Positions 1 through 6,800 of a DNA stretch of 11,694 nucleotides are shown here, piece by piece; position 1 is the first letter of the stretch, and each line of letters opens with the position of its first letter. The position numbers and the translations under genes are program-made. Origin of the DNA: Deltaproteobacteria bacterium RBG_16_54_11 (GTDB lineage: Bacteria > Desulfobacterota > B13-G15 > RBG-16-54-18); NCBI GenBank assembly GCA_001797905.1, contig MGQS01000023.1, forward strand, positions 9,288 to 20,981, given 5' to 3'. The notes under the pieces were generated by a model that saw only the letters and a program-made list of their open reading frames with translations, made no database searches and had not been told where the DNA came from.

Positions 1-25
1 GCTTTTCAAAGAACGTTAAGAGATC

Positions 26-64
26 GCCCCGGCTGTGATAGTGCGATACAGCGGCGAACGGGGC
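26..64 (+). promoter_or_regulatory. Nested inverted repeat in the leader of the iron-sulfur protein gene
   Basis: GCCCC (26-30) can pair with GGGGC (60-64), and inside it GCTGT (32-36) can pair with ACAGC (48-52). The two nested arms end just before the ribosome binding site of the gene starting at 79. This is either a leader stem-loop or an operator for a dimeric regulator. The inner dyad is not a recognisable CRP or FNR site. The arms are short (5 bp each), so chance is possible. Confidence 0.3.
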
Positions 65-65
65 C

Positions 66-73
66 AAAGGAGG
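66..73 (+). promoter_or_regulatory. Strong ribosome binding site
   Basis: AAAGGAGG lies 5 bases before the ATG at 79 and is close to a perfect anti-16S match. It fixes the start of the 251-residue iron-sulfur protein and suggests efficient translation. Confidence 0.8.
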
Positions 74-78
74 AGACC

Positions 79-834
79 ATGAACACTTTACGAAAGATCA
101 TCGAGATCGACGAAGCGTTATGCGACGGCTGTGGAGAGTGCGCCTCTGCCTGTGCCGAGGGAGCCATCCAGATCATCGACGGTAAGGCCCGCTTGATCAA
201 AGAGCAATATTGCGATGGACTCGGGGCCTGCTTGGGGGAATGCCCGACCGGCGCCCTCAAGGTCATAGAGCGCGAGGCCGAGGAGTTTGATGAGGAGGCC
301 GTCAAGGAACATCTCCAGACGCGTGAAGGGCATGCACAAAAAGCAGCGGCAACCATGGCCTGCGGCTGCCCTTCTGCACAGATTGAGTCTTTTGGCCCGC
401 AGCCAGCGCGCCATGCGCATCATGAGCCGGCAACCCAGGCGAGCTACGCATCGGCACTCTCTCACTGGCCCGTCCAGATCAGATTGGTGCCGCCGACTGC
501 CCCGTTTCTCAATGGTGCCCATCTCTTGGTGGCGGCGGACTGTACGCCGGTGGCCTATCCCCATTTTCACCGGGATTTTTTGGAGGGAAAGGTCGTCTTG
601 GTGGGGTGCCCGAAGTTCGACGATACCCAGGCCTATATCCAGCGCTTTGCCGACATCTTTAAGACGGCCCATGTCAAGGATGTCACGGTGGTGGTGATGG
701 AGGTGCCCTGCTGCCAGGGACTGCCCGTCATCGTCAAAAAAGGAATGGAGCTGGCAGGTAAATCAATCCCCCTGGAGCAGATAACAATCAGCAGAAGGGG
801 GGAGGTTTTGGAGCGGGAGCGCTTGGTGGCGTGA
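79..834 (+). CDS. 4Fe-4S ferredoxin-domain protein with cysteine-containing C-terminal domain
   Basis: This is a 251-residue soluble iron-sulfur protein, probably a cytoplasmic electron carrier or electron-transfer subunit of an anaerobe; its partner is unknown. Residues 5-63 form a ferredoxin domain. The first cluster motif is complete (C15, C18, C21, C25). The second has C45, C51 and C55-P56, but Leu48 stands where the second cysteine is expected. Residues 64-130 form a charged then Ala/His-rich linker containing C95-G-C97. Residues 130-251 form an alpha/beta-looking domain carrying C155, C177 and the pair C211-C212, which could bind another cluster or metal. No signal peptide or membrane segment is visible. 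The start is supported by the ribosome binding site at 66-73. The gene converges on the nitronate monooxygenase gene. I recognise the architecture from anaerobe genomes, where it is annotated only as a 4Fe-4S binding protein, so no specific reaction is assigned. Confidence 0.85.
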   Translation: MNTLRKIIEIDEALCDGCGECASACAEGAIQIIDGKARLIKEQYCDGLGACLGECPTGALKVIEREAEEFDEEAVKEHLQTREGHAQKAAATMACGCPSAQIESFGPQPARHAHHEPATQASYASALSHWPVQIRLVPPTAPFLNGAHLLVAADCTPVAYPHFHRDFLEGKVVLVGCPKFDDTQAYIQRFADIFKTAHVKDVTVVVMEVPCCQGLPVIVKKGMELAGKSIPLEQITISRRGEVLERERLVA

Positions 835-846
835 GATGTTTTTTGA

Positions 847-880
847 GGGGAGTGCATGGCGCAATCTGCGCCCCCTCCCC
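847..880. terminator. Long hairpin between convergent genes
   Basis: GGGGAG (847-852) pairs with CTCCCC (875-880), and inside it GGCGCA (858-863) pairs with TGCGCC (867-872) around a 3-base loop. The hairpin starts 12 bases after the stop codon of the iron-sulfur protein gene. It is GC-rich and should be stable, but no T-run follows it in the direction of either gene, so it is not a classical intrinsic terminator. It may protect the 3' end or work with Rho. Confidence 0.45.
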
Positions 881-936
881 TGAATGGCTGGTCTGAAAAA
901 ACGTGCTCCTCGAGAGCTATGCTGTATTAAAATCTC

Positions 937-960
937 CCGCGCAACGCAGGTTAAACGCGG
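937..960 (-). terminator. Weak hairpin followed by a short T-run on the minus strand
   Basis: Read on the minus strand, CCGCG and CGCGG form a 5 bp stem around a 14-base loop, followed by GAGATTTTAAT. It lies about 20 bases beyond the stop of the nitronate monooxygenase gene, in the right place to end its transcript. The short stem and broken T-run make it a weak candidate. Confidence 0.25.
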
Positions 961-965
961 AAAGA

Positions 966-1006
966 TAACGAACGATCATTTATCTCACTATCTTCGTTAA
1001 TCGTTC
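966..1006 (-). repeat. Overlapping inverted repeats across the stop codon of the nitronate monooxygenase gene
   Basis: TAACGAA (966-972) is the exact inverse of TTCGTTA (993-999), and GAACGAT (970-976) is the exact inverse of ATCGTTC (1000-1006). The pairings are mutually exclusive and enclose the stop codon at 980-982. They could give alternative 3'-end hairpins in the minus-strand transcript. Each arm is only 7 bp. Confidence 0.3.
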
Positions 1007-1966
1007 TATATCCGCCTTTGCGTCTGCCGCCATCCGCTCAATGAGCTCCTTACAGGTGGGGATATCCTTCACCAGCCCGACGGATTGGCCCATCATCATG
1101 GGCGCGCGATCGACATTGCCTGATTCCCAGGCCTCTCTCACCCTCTCTCCGGAAATGAGGGGAATCAGCTCCTCCAGGCCGCAGCCCTTTGCCTCCAGGG
1201 ACAAGACCTCCTCGACAACCTTATTCTTAATGGCCCTGCCCTGCAGGCCGATGGATTTGCAGATAAGGGCTGTCTCATATTCGTGTCTTCCGATAAGCTC
1301 CTGCTTGATGTTATCGTGCACCTCGCACTCCCGGGTGGCGGCAAAGCGGGTGGCCATCATAACGCCCTGGGCTCCCAGGGCGAGCGCTGCTGCCAGGGTG
1401 CGGCCGTCGGCAACGCCGCCCACGGTCACGACCGGGATCCTCACTGTCTCGACGATGCGCGGCGTGAGCACCATCGTGGTCACGTCGTCATTGAGCGGAT
1501 GACCGCCTTCCTCGATGCCGGCAGCATAGATGCCGTCATAGCCCGCCTTCTCCGCGTGCACCGCATGGCGCACCGATCCCACCTTGTGAAAGAGTTTCAC
1601 CCCCGCCTTTTTCAGCATCTCCATGTATTCTCGCCCGACGGCCTTGTCAAGCGGTGTTCCCGATATCTCCAGCCCCGCAACCTTTTCCTCCGCGCAGATC
1701 CGCAGATACATCTTGTGGTGCTCTGGCGTGATATGCACCGACGGCAGGATAGTCACGTTGGCCATGAAGGGCATGTCGGTGAGCTTCCTCGTCTCCCTGA
1801 TGGCTTTTCGGAATTCATCCTCGGTGGAATAGTTCCCGGCGGTAAGGTTTCCCATGCCGCCTGCGTTCGAAACAGCCGCACAAAGCTTCGGTTTGCAGAG
1901 CCACATCATGGCGCCGCATATAATAGGATACTTGATTCCGAACATCTCGGTAATGGCAGTTTTCAT
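980..1966 (-). CDS. Nitronate monooxygenase-like FMN flavoprotein (NPD family)
   Basis: A 328-residue TIM-barrel flavoprotein of the nitronate monooxygenase/2-nitropropane dioxygenase family. Members oxidise alkyl nitronates, but the same fold includes the FabK enoyl-ACP reductases, and in anaerobes the true substrate is usually unknown. Visible family features are the N-terminal strand with the FMN-side 'PIICGAM' segment (14-20), 'NAGGMGN' (34-40), 'EEGGHPLND' (152-160) with the candidate catalytic base His156, and the phosphate-binding segment 'VGGVADGRT' (182-190) followed by 'ALGAQGVMMATRF' (196-208). The length is normal for the family and there is no signal peptide. The ATG at 1964-1966 is preceded by AGGA 10 bases upstream. 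It lies 60 bases downstream of the glycosyltransferase gene on the same strand; that gap has its own possible promoter and dyad, so co-transcription is uncertain. The family is clear; the substrate is not. Confidence 0.85.
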   Translation of the reverse strand: MKTAITEMFGIKYPIICGAMMWLCKPKLCAAVSNAGGMGNLTAGNYSTEDEFRKAIRETRKLTDMPFMANVTILPSVHITPEHHKMYLRICAEEKVAGLEISGTPLDKAVGREYMEMLKKAGVKLFHKVGSVRHAVHAEKAGYDGIYAAGIEEGGHPLNDDVTTMVLTPRIVETVRIPVVTVGGVADGRTLAAALALGAQGVMMATRFAATRECEVHDNIKQELIGRHEYETALICKSIGLQGRAIKNKVVEEVLSLEAKGCGLEELIPLISGERVREAWESGNVDRAPMMMGQSVGLVKDIPTCKELIERMAADAKADIERLTKIVR

Positions 1967-1995
1967 TTTTCGTCGATCCTTATTGCTATATTTTG

Positions 1996-2014
1996 TGATC
2001 TGACCAGTCGATCA
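1996..2014 (-). promoter_or_regulatory. Palindromic site upstream of the nitronate monooxygenase gene
   Basis: TGATC and GATCA form a 5 bp dyad with 9 bases between them. On the minus strand the centre reads CTGGTCAGATCA, which resembles the TGGTC-n-GACCA core bound by FadR-type GntR regulators. A possible minus-strand promoter overlaps it: TTGATC as -35, then 17 bases, then AATATA as -10. The site is 30-48 bases before the ATG. The resemblance rests on one site. Confidence 0.3.
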
Positions 2015-2026
2015 AAGGATGGGTCT

Positions 2027-3250
2027 CTATCGAGCCTTCTTATCGAGAATGGGGACCAGCAATGAGCCTTTGGTAATCTTGTACCTATGCCTTCTCCACA
2101 TCACGGTACGGCTGAAGAACGGCACAAACCAGATAAAGCCTACGATGATATCCTTGATGGGCGATAAGAGATAATGAAAGAAGCGATGCGCCGATTTTAT
2201 CCTCTTGCCCAACAAGTAATCTCCCAGTATCTTTGCGATCCACACCGCAGCTGCCAAGGAGATCGTGCGGGTCGTAGGTCCTAATACGACCAGCGCGAGG
2301 CACGATATGAATACGGCGTTGCTCAGGATCTCGGAGATGTATCCGACCCCCGAGATCTTGCGCCGCAGTTTCCCCCATCGTACATGTCTTTTGATAAATT
2401 GTTTAAAGGTCCGATAGTGATTGACCGCATTGACCACATGGCCCGCGGTGACAACCCCCGTGCCTTTTTTGTGCATCAAATCCCCAATCACATAGTCCTC
2501 GGCAAGGACGTTCCGCACGGCCCCAAACCCTCCGATCTCCTCAAATGCCTTCTTCCGCAACAACAGAGATTTGCCGACGACGGTGGGCATCTTGAAAAAC
2601 CCGTTCAGAAGGGCAACATGCCCGATAACAAAAGAATTGAGATGCAGATTCTCCAGCAGAGAGCCAAAGGTCCGGCTGCCGATGCCCCGGATGAGGTTGT
2701 TCACCAGCCCGAGATCCGGATCTTTCATCGGCTTTATGATCTCCCTGAGATAATCTTTATCTACCCTGACATCGCTATCGCTGATCAGGAAATACGGGAA
2801 TTGAGATGCCTCATAGGCGGCAATAAGGTTGTCGACCTTCGGATTCAAGGCATAATCCCTTTGTTTTACGACGATGGAGATCTTTTTATGAGGGTACTGT
2901 TTTTTTATTTCTTTCGCCAGTTTGAGGGCAGGATCATCCTTTTCTTCGAGGGCGAATATGATCTCATAGTCCGGGTATGCCTGGTTGCAGAAGGTGGTGA
3001 GATTATCGCGGAGATCATCATCGAGCCCTTTGAGAGGCTTCAGGATCGATATGGGGGGGCAGAATCCCTTTGACGATAAAGGTGGGGTGAGCGTGCCCTT
3101 TCCACTCGTGCCATCCTTTTCCCCGCTTAGAAAATCAGATTCCGGCAGGACCCCGTCTTTGGGGATGGCAGAGCGAATGGCGAGGTTTTGTAGCACTATG
3201 TCGACTATACCGATTGTTACCAGGCCCGCAAAGATGAGGAATAGCGTCAT
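2027..3250 (-). CDS. Membrane glycosyltransferase, ceramide glucosyltransferase/HpnI type (GT21-like)
   Basis: A 407-residue processive-type inverting glycosyltransferase with a GT-A fold on the cytoplasmic face of the inner membrane. The family transfers a sugar from a nucleotide donor to a lipid such as ceramide or, for HpnI, a hopanoid. The order is: an N-terminal membrane anchor (about 2-22); an unusual low-complexity linker (31-62); the catalytic core from 'PPISILKPLKG' (65-75); the DSD motif with D158 and D160; 'GKSLLLRKKAFEEIGGF' (226-242); 'LAEDY' with D252 as candidate catalytic acid; and the R-x-x-R-W motif (R288, R291, W292). Three C-terminal membrane segments follow at about 307-325, 329-348 and 366-383. 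All family motifs are intact, so it should be active. An in-frame stop lies 7 codons upstream of the ATG with no other usual start between, which supports the start; the Shine-Dalgarno is poor. No hopanoid or sphingolipid gene adjoins it, so the acceptor is unknown. Confidence 0.85.
   Translation of the reverse strand: MTLFLIFAGLVTIGIVDIVLQNLAIRSAIPKDGVLPESDFLSGEKDGTSGKGTLTPPLSSKGFCPPISILKPLKGLDDDLRDNLTTFCNQAYPDYEIIFALEEKDDPALKLAKEIKKQYPHKKISIVVKQRDYALNPKVDNLIAAYEASQFPYFLISDSDVRVDKDYLREIIKPMKDPDLGLVNNLIRGIGSRTFGSLLENLHLNSFVIGHVALLNGFFKMPTVVGKSLLLRKKAFEEIGGFGAVRNVLAEDYVIGDLMHKKGTGVVTAGHVVNAVNHYRTFKQFIKRHVRWGKLRRKISGVGYISEILSNAVFISCLALVVLGPTTRTISLAAAVWIAKILGDYLLGKRIKSAHRFFHYLLSPIKDIIVGFIWFVPFFSRTVMWRRHRYKITKGSLLVPILDKKAR
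3063..3160 (-). repeat. Low-complexity linker insertion inside the glycosyltransferase gene
   Basis: Residues 31-62 of the glycosyltransferase are rich in Gly, Ser, Lys and Pro and sit between the membrane anchor and the catalytic core. In relatives that I recall, the anchor runs almost directly into the 'PPxSxLKPLKG' motif. The DNA includes a CCCC...GGGG hairpin at 3151-3164. It may be a small interspersed element that inserted in frame, but no duplicated target site is obvious. Confidence 0.3.
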
Positions 3251-3387
3251 GGTAACTTGTATTTTATCCTCTCAGGAGGTTGATGGCAATATCCCTTTTT
3301 TCTTATAAAATAAGGGGTAGTCCCTGCGCCTGTCAAGGAGAGATGAACGGCCTGAGGGCTTATAGCGTGTCGGCGAAAAGATCATGG

Positions 3388-3417
3388 TTTACTTTTTCAT
3401 GGTATCTCTGATATTTT
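3388..3417 (+). promoter_or_regulatory. Predicted sigma-70 promoter of the small ferredoxin
   Basis: TTTACT (3388-3393) as -35 and TATTTT (3412-3417) as -10 are 18 bases apart, and a TG at 3409-3410 gives an extended -10. Transcription would start near 3424, leaving a leader of about 23 bases with the ribosome binding site. TCATGGT occurs twice, 15 bases apart (3382-3388 and 3397-3403), over the -35 region and could be a regulator site. Confidence 0.45.
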
Positions 3418-3433
3418 ATCTCAAACTCAAACG

Positions 3434-3440
3434 AAGGAGG
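3434..3440 (+). promoter_or_regulatory. Strong ribosome binding site of the small ferredoxin
   Basis: AAGGAGG ends 6 bases before the ATG at 3447. It decides the start against the in-frame ATG at 3384, which lies within the predicted promoter and would add a 21-residue hydrophobic/basic extension not seen in such ferredoxins. Confidence 0.8.
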
Positions 3441-3446
3441 GTTATC

Positions 3447-3641
3447 ATGGCTCGTAAGCTCTACATAGATGAAGATGAGTGCATCGGCTGCGGTACCTGC
3501 GAGGAGATCTGCCCGGAGGTCTTTAAACTCAATGAAAAGACGGAGAAAGCGGAGGTCATTGATCCGGCGGGGTCTTCTGAAGACAAGATCGAGGAGGCCA
3601 TAGAGGCCTGCCCGGTTGAATGTATCCATTGGGAGGAGTGA
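3447..3641 (+). CDS. Small ferredoxin, Desulfovibrio type
   Basis: A 64-residue acidic cytoplasmic ferredoxin, a low-potential one-electron carrier. It has C12-x2-C15-x2-C18-x3-C22-P near the N-terminus and C55-P-V-E-C59 near the C-terminus. By analogy with single-cluster ferredoxins of Desulfovibrio, C12, C15, C18 and C55 should bind one [4Fe-4S] cluster. C22 and C59 are then spare, and could form a disulfide or take part in cluster conversion. The C-terminal motif 'CPVECIHW' is typical of short ferredoxins. The length matches the family. It appears monocistronic, with its own promoter (3388-3417) and a terminator-like hairpin about 170 bases downstream. It is transcribed away from the glycosyltransferase gene; nothing next to it shows which enzyme it serves. 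Confidence 0.92.
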   Translation: MARKLYIDEDECIGCGTCEEICPEVFKLNEKTEKAEVIDPAGSSEDKIEEAIEACPVECIHWEE

Positions 3642-3676
3642 GCGGTAGAGGGGCTAGTTTGTTGTAAGTCATCTTT

Positions 3677-3821
3677 CAAAAGGCTGTTGCTCAAACCAGA
3701 ATGTGACCACAATTTGAACGTTTGCTAATTGTGGCATTCAATAATTTCAACAGGTTAGAAAGACAATCATTCCGCTATATCTAAACAAAACCACCAGACG
3801 GGGCGTTGGGCAAAAGGCTGT
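3677..3821 (+). repeat. 11-base direct repeat bracketing an inverted repeat
   Basis: CAAAAGGCTGT occurs at 3677-3687 and again at 3811-3821, on either side of the inverted repeat at 3699-3739. The spacer is more AT-rich than the following gene. The pattern could be a remnant of a small non-autonomous element. The right copy, however, overlaps the terminator-like hairpin, so the repeat may be fortuitous. Confidence 0.3.
3699..3739. repeat. Strong inverted repeat, 13 bp with a bulge
   Basis: GAATG (3699-3703) then CCACAATT (3707-3714) are the exact inverse of AATTGTGG (3727-3734) then CATTC (3735-3739). This gives a 13 bp stem with a 3-base bulge on one side and a 12-base loop. It sits about 60 bases after the small ferredoxin stop. 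There is no T-run, so it is better read as a 3' stabilising stem, an operator, or part of a mobile-element remnant. Confidence 0.5.
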
Positions 3822-3840
3822 CAAGGCCGGGCGCCTTTTT
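3812..3840 (+). terminator. Terminator-like hairpin with T-run
   Basis: AAAAGGC (3812-3818) can pair with GCCTTTT (3833-3839). A more compact alternative pairs AAGGC (3823-3827) with GCCTT (3833-3837) around a 5-base loop. Both end in a TTTTT run. Read on the minus strand the outer hairpin also ends in a T-run, so it could act in both directions. It would end the ferredoxin transcript before the glucan synthase gene. Confidence 0.5.
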
Positions 3841-3895
3841 GCTAGATTCCCATCAAGGGGGATCCATAGCGCCGTCTAGGAACCTGGGCCACGTG

Positions 3896-6800
3896 ATGAA
3901 GAAAGGAAGGAACGTGGGAGAAGGCATTCTCATAGGCTACTTCGCAAAACGGGATGCGGCTCGCAGGGCCCTCAAGGAGTTGCAGCGGATGGGTTTCCGC
4001 CGCGTTGCCTTGGTGAGCAAGACCGCGGAGGGACATATCCAAACGCGGGACCCCTTCCTGCGGCGCCGGGCTTTCGGGGCGGCCACAGCTTTCATCCTTT
4101 GCGGCGTCCTCGCCGAGGCTGCCGCTATGAGCCTTCAGTGGTCGGTGCCGATTCCAATCGGAAACCTTTCTGCCCTGATTCCGGGCCTGGCGGGTGGGAT
4201 CGCCGGAATCCTCTTCGGTGTAGCATGGAGACGACGATCGCGGTTCGGCGTTGAACGAAGGCTGCTTAAGGATCATGCGCGCTGGTTGGTGTCCGAGGAG
4301 ACCGTCCTGATTCTCCAGGCGCCGATCGAAACATTGCGCTCCCCAGTGGCGGCGCTACGGGAAAGCGACGAGATCCCGCCCGCCGTATTCGTTCTGCATC
4401 CGAAGCGAGAGGATCTCATCGGAGAGGCGGAGAGCCTCGAGAGTCCGCTCTCGGCGGCACAGATCCAGGAGTATGCCGAACGTCTCGCCAAGGACCATCA
4501 GGTGGGCCCGAACCCCCGGCGGAACATCAAACTGCTCAAGCGGCTCGAACAGACCCGGCGATGGATCCATCGTGTTTGCCTGGATCTGTCCGAAGCGACG
4601 CGACTGGGACAGAGTACGCCTCCAACCGCCGAGTGGCTCCTCGACAATGAGTACATGATCGAGAGTAACGTGCGCGAAGTTCAGTTGAACCTTCCCCGGC
4701 GCTATTACCAGGAGCTGCCGGCGCTGGCCAACGGGCCCCACCGGGGTCTGCCGCGCATCTACGGCCTCGCACGGGAACTGGTCTCCCATGCAGACTTGCG
4801 TCTGGATAGGGACAACATCCTCGCGTTTATCGAGGCCTATCAATCCGTCGGCGCATTGTCGATCGGCGAACTCTGGGCCGTACCCCAGATGCTGCGCGCG
4901 GCGGTGATCGAGAGCATCCTTAATCTCGCCCAAAAAGCTCTGACAGAGTTGCGAGAACGTGAGATTGCCGACTTCTGGGCAAACAGGCTCATTACGGCCA
5001 ATCGGCGAGATCCCAACCAGCTCTTCTCGGTCCTTGCGGAACTTGCCGAAACGCAACCCAGTCCGAGCCCCTATTTCACTTCGCAGCTGATCGATAACCT
5101 CTACGATCAAGAAGCCGCGCTCGTGCCGGTCAAGGCATGGCTCGAGCGTACGTTTCGAAGATCCCTGGGCGATCTCAATCTTCGTGAGCAAAACCGCCAG
5201 ATGAAGGATCAGATATCGATCGGGAATGCATTTACCAGTTTGCGACAGCTCGCCCTTTTGGATTGGAGAAAGATATTCGAAAAGATCAGCCGGGTGGAGC
5301 AGTTGCTTCGGCTGGATCCTTCGGGTGTCTATCCCCGGATGGATTTCGACACGCGCGATCGGTATCGCAGGACGATTGAAGAACTCGCCCGCAGGTCCGG
5401 CCAGGCGGAAGAACGAGTCGCCCAACGCGCCATTGACCTGGCGACGCGCGCCGCCCATAAAGGGATGAAGGACGAACGGCGGATCCATGTCGGGACATAT
5501 CTGGTTGGTGCAGGAAGACGAGAGCTGGCGCAGCTCATACGATGCCGCGAAGGGATCCGGTTCCGCACCGTACAATGGGTCTACCGCCATCATGCTGGAG
5601 TGTACCTTCTTGGCCTCTGCTTTTTTGCCGCAGTATTCATCTCCCTGATCGTCTTGCTTGGCATGCGCGGACAGACACCCGGGATCAGGCTTTTGCTAGC
5701 GCTCCTTTTGTTGCTTCCGATTAGCCAGCTTTCGCTCGAGGTTGTGAATTATCTGGTCACGCGGCTGCTACCGCCACACACGCTTCCGAAGATGGATTTC
5801 GAGAAATCAGGTATTCCCGATGAATTTCGAACGCTCGTCGTTGTGCCCATGCTGCTGGTGGATGCGGAGACGATCCGGACCGAGGCGGAAAAGCTCGAAC
5901 TCAGATATCTCACCAACAAAGAGAACAATTTACTCTTTGGTCTCTTCTCGGATTATACGGATTCGCAGCACGCGCATGCTGAGGAGGACGAACATCTGCT
6001 CCAAGCGGCGATCGAAGGCATCGAAGCCCTCAATAACCGGTATCGCGGCGAACGTTTCTTCCTTTTCCATCGAGAGCGAAAATGGAGTGAATGCGAGCAG
6101 AAATTTATCGGGTGGGAGCGCAAGCGCGGGAAACTGGAAGAGCTCAATCGTCTGATCGATGGAACGCGGCCTGAGGATGCCGATCGGTTGGTGTACGTCG
6201 GCGACCCGGAGCGCCTGTCCGACGTGAGATTCGTTATCACGTTGGACAGCGACACGCAGCTGCCGCACGACACCGCCCGCAGGATGATCGAGACCCTGGC
6301 CCACCCGCTCAACCTGCCGCGCTTCGATGACAAAGGCGGCATCCTGGCCGGCTCCTATGCGATCATCCAACCGCGCATGAGCCCCTCCCTGCCGAGTACG
6401 AGCGCCACGCCATTCAGCCGGCTCTTCTCGGACCCAATCGGAATCGACCCCTATACCAAGGCTGTTTCCGACGTCAACCAGGATCTCACCGGTGAAGGCT
6501 CCTACCATGGCAAAGGCATCTATGATGTGCGCGCCTTCAGTCGAGTGCTTTCCGGGAGGTTTCCCGAAGAGCAACTGCTCAGTCATGATTTGATCGAAGG
6601 TGCTCACGTTCGCGTCGGCCTCGCCAGTGATATCGAGCTCTATGATGAGTTCCCGCAGGATTACATGAGCTACACCGGCCGGCAGCATCGTTGGATTCGC
6701 GGTGATTGGCAGATAGCGGAATGGATCTTACCGCGCGTTCCCCAGCCCGGAGGACAGTGGGGGCCAAATCGGCTCTCCTGGTTCGACCGCTGGAAGGTCT

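Noticed and set aside
1283..2065. 260-residue plus-strand open frame opposite the nitronate monooxygenase
   Set aside because: Antisense shadow of a gene with clear FMN-barrel motifs; the translation is His/Arg-rich without a known family.
2384..3073. 229-residue plus-strand open frame opposite the glycosyltransferase
   Set aside because: Antisense to intact GT catalytic motifs; no independent support.
3384..3446. N-terminal extension of the small ferredoxin from ATG 3384
   Set aside because: The extension overlaps the predicted promoter, lacks a ribosome binding site and would add a hydrophobic/basic stretch foreign to the family; ATG 3447 has a near-perfect AAGGAGG.
3754..3781. Possible promoter GTTAGA - 16 bases - TATATC ahead of the glucan synthase
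   Set aside because: The -35 match is poor, and a terminator-like hairpin would lie between it and the gene; not strong enough to annotate.
4355..5593. 412-residue open frame on the minus strand inside the glucan synthase
   Set aside because: It lies wholly antisense to a frame with unmistakable NdvB motifs and is typical of GC-rich codon use with G/C third positions. Its translation shows no recognisable family.
5930..6688. 252-residue minus-strand open frame opposite the GT84 core
   Set aside because: It is antisense to the D784/D786 and QHRW motif region; no domain is recognisable and no convincing start signal was seen.
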